Of a DNA stretch of 16,990 nt, positions 12,987-16,990 are shown piece by piece. Positions within the stretch are counted from its first letter, which is position 1; every line of letters begins with the position of its first letter. The position numbers were made by a program, and so were the translations under genes. A model generated the notes under the pieces. The model was given only the letters and a program-made list of their open reading frames with translations, made no database searches and was not told where the DNA came from. The stretch is taken from NCBI GenBank assembly GCA_050115795.1, contig JASFPT010000064.1, forward strand, positions 1-16,990, written 5' to 3'. The stretch comes from JAIPEL01 sp050115795 (GTDB lineage Bacteria > Desulfobacterota > Desulfobacteria > Desulfobacterales > CAFBRK01).

Positions 12987-13991
12987 CTACCTTCGCAGCT
13001 GGTACTTTCTGACCGCGGCGCGATGCTCCCGGAAAGTGGCGGAAAAATGGTGGGTCCCGTCGTTTTTCGATACGAAATAGAGGTAATCGGTCTGGGCCGG
13101 GAAAAGGGCGGCCTCCAGCGAGGCTCTTCCGGGGCTGGCAATGGGGCCCGGCGGCAGCCCCTTGATTTTATAGGTATTGTACTCGGTGGGCGTTCGAAGA
13201 TGGCGACGGGTGAGATTCCCGTCGAAGGTGTCCAGCCCGTAGATCACCGTCGGGTCGCTTTCCAGGCGCATGTTCCTGGAAAGGCGGTTGTGAAAAACCG
13301 AAGCGATCATGGGCCGCTCTTCTGAAACACCGGTCTCCTTTTCGATGATGGAGGCCAGCGTCACGACCTGATGAACGGAGAGCCCGAGCTTATCGGCCCG
13401 CTTCCGCCAGGCTTCGGTGAACACCGACCGGAAACGCGCCACCATGGCAGCGATGATCTGCTCCGGCGCCTCGTTCCGGGGGAAGAAATAGGTGTCCGGG
13501 AAGAGATACCCCTCGAAGGTCTCCCCGGATAGGCCCATCTGTTTGACCAGCTCGGTGTTGCGCGCCGCGGCAAGAAAATCTTTCTCGGTGCAGAGGCCCG
13601 CGTCGGCAACCGCCGATGCGATCTGCGCAAGATCGTAGCCTTCCGGTATGGTCAGCCGGTGCAGTCGAACTTTGCCCTGGACGAAAGCGGCAAGAATCTG
13701 CCGGGGGGGCATGGCGGCGGAAAGCTCATATTCTCCGGCCTTGACCTGCTTGTCAAATCCCCGAAGCCGGGCATATCGACGGAATTTGGCCGGGGCGGCA
13801 ATGAGTTCCTCTGCTGCCAGCCGGTCTGCAATGGTCGAAAAAGAATCCCCCGGCGAAACTGTAAGGATCTTGGTCTGGGCCGTCCCTCGGGCAGGGGTTC
13901 GGGCATAGGCCATCAGGTCCAGCACCACCGCAAGGGCGCCGCCCAGGGCCGCAAGAAAGAGCAGCAGTATGATCAGACCGAGACGTTTCAT
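12987..13991 (-). CDS. mltG: Endolytic murein transglycosylase MltG (YceG-like)
   Basis: Inner-membrane lytic transglycosylase that cuts nascent glycan strands and helps set their length. The 334 residues begin with a Lys/Arg-flanked hydrophobic segment (about 4-27), a membrane anchor with the rest in the periplasm. A LysM-like subdomain follows (VSPGDSF at 45-51 onward). The catalytic domain contains LTIPEGYDL (113-121), FEGYLFPDTYFF (159-170) and the active-site motif LASIIEKETG (212-221), with Glu217 at the position of the E. coli catalytic Glu. VFHNRL (232-237), LESDPTVIYG (243-252), YNTYKIKGLPPGPI (271-284) and YLYFVSKNDGTHHFS (303-317) complete the family pattern. The ATG at 13991 puts the membrane segment at the N-terminus, but no good ribosome-binding site is seen. 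Convergent with aceK; its common neighbours yqgF, pabC and tmk are absent. Confidence 0.96.
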   Translation of the reverse strand: MKRLGLIILLLFLAALGGALAVVLDLMAYARTPARGTAQTKILTVSPGDSFSTIADRLAAEELIAAPAKFRRYARLRGFDKQVKAGEYELSAAMPPRQILAAFVQGKVRLHRLTIPEGYDLAQIASAVADAGLCTEKDFLAAARNTELVKQMGLSGETFEGYLFPDTYFFPRNEAPEQIIAAMVARFRSVFTEAWRKRADKLGLSVHQVVTLASIIEKETGVSEERPMIASVFHNRLSRNMRLESDPTVIYGLDTFDGNLTRRHLRTPTEYNTYKIKGLPPGPIASPGRASLEAALFPAQTDYLYFVSKNDGTHHFSATFREHRAAVRKYQLRR

Positions 13992-14000
13992 AGGTTTGTC

Positions 14001-14177
14001 GGCTGGGAGGCTGGGATGCTGGAAAGCCGCAAGGCTTTCAGAAATACCCCCACAACCCTGAAGTCAGCCGTTCAGCATGAATCGCTATGAATCCTCGAGC
14101 AAACAGATTTCCCAGGATCTTTGGATTTGCGATTCAGTTGCTGCCGCATCCCGGCCTCCAGGCCTTCCGGCATCCCA
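14001..14177. repeat. Foldback element with inverted octamer arrays (mltG-radical SAM gap)
   Basis: The left arm at 14001-14024 is GGCTGGGA, GGCTGGGA and TGCTGGAA, with decayed units to 14040. The right arm at 14146-14177 is GCATCCCG, GCCTCCAG, GCCTTCCG and GCATCCCA. Positions 14010-14028 and 14161-14179 are complementary at 17 of 19 places. The spacer also folds back (GAATCGC with GCGATTC). The left arm starts only 10 bp upstream of the mltG ATG. The remainder of the gap 13992-14342 holds no gene apart from the promoter and leader hairpin listed separately. Confidence 0.8.
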
Positions 14178-14239
14178 GCGCGCAGCAGCGCCAACGACCT
14201 TACCCCAGATCCCCGGCCGGTTCAAGGACTGCGACACGC

Positions 14240-14268
14240 TTGATTTTAGCCGGATCCCTTCTTACAGT
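14240..14268 (+). promoter_or_regulatory. Possible promoter for the radical SAM gene
   Basis: TTGATT (14240-14245) and TACAGT (14263-14268) are 17 bp apart (about 4 of 6 each). AGCCGGAT (14248-14255) in the spacer is complementary to ATCCGGCT at 14280-14287, and ATCCGGC occurs again at 14314-14320. The dyad may be regulatory or coincidental. Confidence 0.4.
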
Positions 14269-14285
14269 TCTCAAAAGAAATCCGG

Positions 14286-14301
14286 CTGACAAGGTTGTCA
14301 G
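14286..14301 (+). promoter_or_regulatory. Small leader hairpin before the radical SAM gene
   Basis: CTGACA (14286-14291) and TGTCAG (14296-14301) form a perfect 6-bp stem with a 4-nt loop, 41 nt upstream of the start codon. No T-run follows. Its role is unknown. Confidence 0.3.
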
Positions 14302-14342
14302 GTCAAATAAAAGATCCGGCATCGAAAGGAAGTTGTTGTCGC

Positions 14343-15488
14343 ATGAAACAGGATACCGTTTACCGGGGGTTTGAACAGGGCCCGATCCGGCCGCCCAGCG
14401 AGGCCCGGAGCCTGCTGATCCGGGTGACCCGAAATTGCCCGTGGAACCGATGCACCTTTTGCCCGGTCTACAAGGGGCGCCGTTTTTCCCTTCGGCCCAA
14501 AGACCACGTCATCCGGGACATCGATGCCGTCCATGCACACGTGGAGCAGATTCTGGCCCAGCGTGGGGACCAGGGCCGCCTTCCCGCGGCCGCCGTCGAA
14601 CCGCCGCCGGCCGCCGCCGACATGGCCGCTTTCCAGGCCGCGATTCACTGGACGCTGGGCAACATGGAGTCGGTTTTCCTGCAGGACGCTAACAGCCTGC
14701 TGCTGCCGCCGCAGGATCTGATCGAAGTCCTGCGCCACATCAAGCGCCGCTTTCCCTGGGTCAGCCGGATCACATCCTACGCCCGCTCCCACACCGTCGC
14801 CAGGATATCGGACCGTGACCTTTCGACGATGGCCGAAGCGGGGTTGAACCGGATCCACATCGGCCTGGAATCCGGATGCGATGAAGTGCTCAAAAAGGTG
14901 GCCAAGGGAGTGGACCGATCCGTCCACATCAAAGCCGGTCGGAAGGTCAAATCCGCGGAGATCGAACTGTCCGAATACGTGATGCCCGGCTTGGGTGGCC
15001 GCGAACTGTCCGACGCTCATGCGGACGACACGGCAGATGCCTTGAACCGGATCGATCCGGATTTTATCCGCCTCCGGACCCTGGCCGTGCCGAACCATAC
15101 CCCCCTGGCCGAACAGATCGCTTCCGGGGAGTTTACGAAAATGACCGATGTGGAAACCGCCGGAGAAATTCGCCGTTTCATCGGCGCCCTTTCGGGTATC
15201 ACCAGCTGGATCGCAAGCGATCACATATTGAACCTCTTTGAAGAGATCGAGGGCCGGCTTCCCGAGGACAAGCCCCGGATGCTCGATGAGCTGGACCGCT
15301 TTCTGGCGCTTCCCCCCGAGGAGAAGACCCTGTACCAGGTGGGACGGCGGCTCGGCCTGTTTGCCCGGCTCAACGACCTGAACGCTTCCAATCGCCGCCG
15401 CCGGGCCGAAGAGGCGTGCCGGCGGTTCGGAATCACGCCCACCAATGCGGATACCGCCATCGATGAACTGATGAGGCGCTTTATTTGA
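14343..15488 (+). CDS. Radical SAM protein of unknown function with a CX4CX2C cluster motif
   Basis: A 381-residue radical SAM enzyme; substrate unknown. The likely cluster ligands Cys32, Cys37 and Cys40 lie in NCPWNRCTFC, a CX4CX2C spacing instead of the usual CX3CX2C. Other radical SAM marks follow: VFLQDANSLLL (beta-2 region, about 110-120), ITSYARS (near 143-149), and IHIGLESGCDEVLKKVAKG (about 172-190), typical of the Elp3/MiaB-like barrel. The domain ends near 290, followed by a helical, Arg-rich C-terminal part with no extra cysteine cluster and no B12 domain. The ATG at 14343 has AAAGGAAG about 10 nt upstream; a start 48 nt upstream was rejected because it lacks a good ribosome-binding site and overlaps a leader hairpin. 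It is a single gene with its own possible promoter, so context offers no clue to substrate. Confidence 0.85.
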   Translation: MKQDTVYRGFEQGPIRPPSEARSLLIRVTRNCPWNRCTFCPVYKGRRFSLRPKDHVIRDIDAVHAHVEQILAQRGDQGRLPAAAVEPPPAAADMAAFQAAIHWTLGNMESVFLQDANSLLLPPQDLIEVLRHIKRRFPWVSRITSYARSHTVARISDRDLSTMAEAGLNRIHIGLESGCDEVLKKVAKGVDRSVHIKAGRKVKSAEIELSEYVMPGLGGRELSDAHADDTADALNRIDPDFIRLRTLAVPNHTPLAEQIASGEFTKMTDVETAGEIRRFIGALSGITSWIASDHILNLFEEIEGRLPEDKPRMLDELDRFLALPPEEKTLYQVGRRLGLFARLNDLNASNRRRRAEEACRRFGITPTNADTAIDELMRRFI

Positions 15489-15583
15489 GAAAGATCTGGC
15501 GTTTCAACGGGCACCGCTCACCGTTGTGCTTCCTCCGTTGACCCGCCCAAACCGTGAACCGGGAACCTTGTATTGAAAAACAG

Positions 15584-15612
15584 TTGCCATCGGCGTGCTG
15601 AGAATCTATAGT
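15584..15612 (+). promoter_or_regulatory. Sigma70-like promoter for icd
   Basis: TTGCCA (15584-15589) and TATAGT (15607-15612) are separated by 17 bp and each matches consensus at 5 of 6 positions. Transcription near 15619 would give a leader of about 135 nt. Just upstream, 15550-15566 contains a short 7-bp repeat of the type ACCGTGA/ACCGGGA. Confidence 0.65.
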
Positions 15613-15645
15613 CGTCGGTGAAGGGCTGCGTTTAAGACCTTCGGA

Positions 15646-15663
15646 CCGGGCGAATCCGCCCGG
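15646..15663 (+). promoter_or_regulatory. GC-rich hairpin in the icd leader
   Basis: CCGGGCG (15646-15652) and CGCCCGG (15657-15663) form a perfect 7-bp stem with the 4-nt loop AATC. There is no following T-run. It may stabilise the long leader. No riboswitch class is recognised. A weaker hairpin, CAACGG/CCGTTG (15505-15526), follows the radical SAM stop and could be its transcript end. Confidence 0.35.
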
Positions 15664-15753
15664 CTGCTCGTTGGTTTCAGCCACGCGCTTTCTCCCCGGT
15701 TTCCTGACGGAGTTCCAGACCCGCTTCCATCATACTTTTTTCAAGGAGCCGAC

Positions 15754-16980
15754 ATGCCGGATCAAGACGGACAGATTTCCTATGACCCGAATGGGAAGCT
15801 GGTGGTTCCGGACCACCCGATCATCCCCTTTATCGAAGGAGACGGCACCGGACCGGACATCTGGAGGGCCGCAAAAACGGTCATCGAGGCCGCCGTGGCA
15901 GGCGCCTTCAACGGGGAGCGCAGCATCCGATGGAAGGAGGTGCTGGCCGGCGAGAAGGCCTACAACGAGGCCGGCAACTGGCTCCCGGATGAAACGCTGG
16001 ACGACGTGCGGGCCTACCGGGTCGCCATCAAGGGACCGCTGACCACCCCCGTTGGCAAAGGCTTTCGCAGCGTAAACGTCCGGCTTCGCCAGGCACTGGA
16101 TCTGTATGCCTGCGTCCGGCCGGTCAAATACATCGACGGCATTCCCAGCCCGATGCAGAAGCCGGAGCAGGTCGACATGGTGGTGTTCCGCGAGAACACC
16201 GAAGACGTCTACATGGGACTGGAGTGGGAGGCCGAGTCGACCGTTGCCCGGAAGATCATCGATTTGGTCCGGGCCGAAGAGGGGGTGGAAATCCGGCCGG
16301 ACTCGGGCATCGGACTCAAGCCGATCAGCAGAACCGGAAGCCGGCGTCTGGTGAAAAAGGCGATCGAGTACGCCATCGACCACGGCAAAAAGAGCGTGAC
16401 CCTCGTTCACAAGGGGAACATCATGAAGTACACCGAGGGCGCCTTTCGCAAATGGGGATACGAACTTGCCGAAGAGGCGTTCCCCGGAAAGACGATCACC
16501 GAAGATGCCCTTTGGAGCGAATACGACGGCAAAGACCCCGAAAAACGGATCGTAATCAAGGACCGCATCGCCGATGCGATGTTCCAGCAGATCCTGCTGC
16601 GACCTTCTGAATACGAAGTGCTGGCCATGCCCAACCTCAACGGGGACTATATGTCCGACGCCCTTGCGGCCATGGCCGGCGGTCTTGGGATGGCCCCGGG
16701 CGCCAATATCGGAGACGAGGCCGCCGTCTTCGAGGCCACCCACGGCACGGCACCGAAATACGCCGGCCTGGACAAGGTCAACCCGGGCTCCTTGATCCTG
16801 TCCGGGGCAATGATGCTCGATTACCTGGGGTGGAGCAAAGCGGCCGACAAGGTCCGGGAGAGCCTGGTGCGCACCGTAAGCGCCAAGACCGTGACCTACG
16901 ATCTGGCCCGTCAAATGGAGGGGGCCACTGAATTGAAATGCTCCGAATTCGGCCGGGCCATCGTCGACAACATGAAATAG
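15754..16980 (+). CDS. icd: NADP-dependent isocitrate dehydrogenase
   Basis: Oxidatively decarboxylates isocitrate to 2-oxoglutarate in the TCA cycle. The 408 residues align with E. coli Icd along the full length. IPFIEGDGTGPDIW (24-37) opens the fold. The substrate and phosphorylation region is TTPVGKGFRSVNVRLRQ (97-113); Ser106 corresponds to E. coli Ser113, the AceK target. FRENTEDVYMG, VTLVHKGNIMKYTEGAF and PNLNGDYMSDALAA follow in order. The cofactor residues that define NADP use in E. coli (Lys344, Tyr345, Val351, Tyr391, Arg395) are all present, in HGTAPKYAG, DKVNPGS and TYDLAR. The ATG at 15754 has AAGGAG 5 nt upstream. It has its own promoter and is 2.8 kb from aceK. The target serine and the nearby kinase imply reversible inactivation during growth on C2 compounds; this is inferred from homology. 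Confidence 0.98.
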   Translation: MPDQDGQISYDPNGKLVVPDHPIIPFIEGDGTGPDIWRAAKTVIEAAVAGAFNGERSIRWKEVLAGEKAYNEAGNWLPDETLDDVRAYRVAIKGPLTTPVGKGFRSVNVRLRQALDLYACVRPVKYIDGIPSPMQKPEQVDMVVFRENTEDVYMGLEWEAESTVARKIIDLVRAEEGVEIRPDSGIGLKPISRTGSRRLVKKAIEYAIDHGKKSVTLVHKGNIMKYTEGAFRKWGYELAEEAFPGKTITEDALWSEYDGKDPEKRIVIKDRIADAMFQQILLRPSEYEVLAMPNLNGDYMSDALAAMAGGLGMAPGANIGDEAAVFEATHGTAPKYAGLDKVNPGSLILSGAMMLDYLGWSKAADKVRESLVRTVSAKTVTYDLARQMEGATELKCSEFGRAIVDNMK

Positions 16981-16990
16981 AAATGAATTC

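Overview
The window is a GC-rich, densely coded stretch of chromosome from a Gram-negative bacterium. It holds eleven convincing protein genes and one possible small ORF. The gene set (ThrH-type homoserine/phosphoserine enzyme, AlaC-type aminotransferase, ACT-domain homoserine dehydrogenase, MltG, NagZ, a complete glyoxylate bypass with AceK, and a radical SAM protein with an unusual cysteine spacing) and the intergenic style (short tandem repeats and GC hairpins in almost every gap) lead me to suggest a proteobacterium in the broad sense, possibly a Desulfobacterota (former Deltaproteobacteria) member. That placement is an impression from protein resemblance and could not be tested here. No rRNA, tRNA, CRISPR array, phage gene or transposase was seen.

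Layout. (1) Positions 1-3513, minus strand: alaC-hom-thrH, an amino-acid block leading from transamination through homoserine to O-phosphohomoserine. thrH runs off the left edge. The alaC-hom gap is packed with GC-rich hairpins, one of which looks like a terminator or attenuator. (2) 3638-6146, plus strand: purM, with its own sigma70-like promoter, a possible 32-residue ORF overlapping its stop codon, then tsaD. (3) 6269-7339, minus strand: nagZ. Both of its ends run into octamer repeat arrays, and a roughly 500-bp non-coding block upstream is made almost wholly of nested inverted repeats and ends in a very strong bidirectional terminator. (4) 7840-12922: the glyoxylate bypass. aceB and aceA lie on the minus strand and aceK diverges from aceB on the plus strand, with back-to-back sigma70-like promoters between them. 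(5) 12987-13991, minus strand: mltG, convergent with aceK. (6) 14343-16980, plus strand: a radical SAM protein of unknown function, then icd with its own good promoter.

How the genes work together. AceA and AceB bypass the two decarboxylating steps of the TCA cycle. Icd competes with AceA for isocitrate, and AceK is the kinase/phosphatase that switches Icd off and on. The Icd here keeps the serine that AceK phosphorylates in E. coli (Ser106 here), so the enzyme pair, the competing enzyme and its regulator sit within 10 kb but in three separately promoted units. NagZ and MltG both act on peptidoglycan. PurM, TsaD and the alaC-hom-thrH group are housekeeping.

The most unusual signal is not a gene. 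At least four, probably five or six, gaps carry degenerate 8-bp tandem repeats (7-bp in one) arranged as two inverted arms around a spacer. The octamer sequence differs from gap to gap, but the two arms within a gap remain complementary. Together with the nested cruciform at 7415-7594 this suggests one or more families of dispersed foldback elements, some of which have invaded the ends of nagZ.
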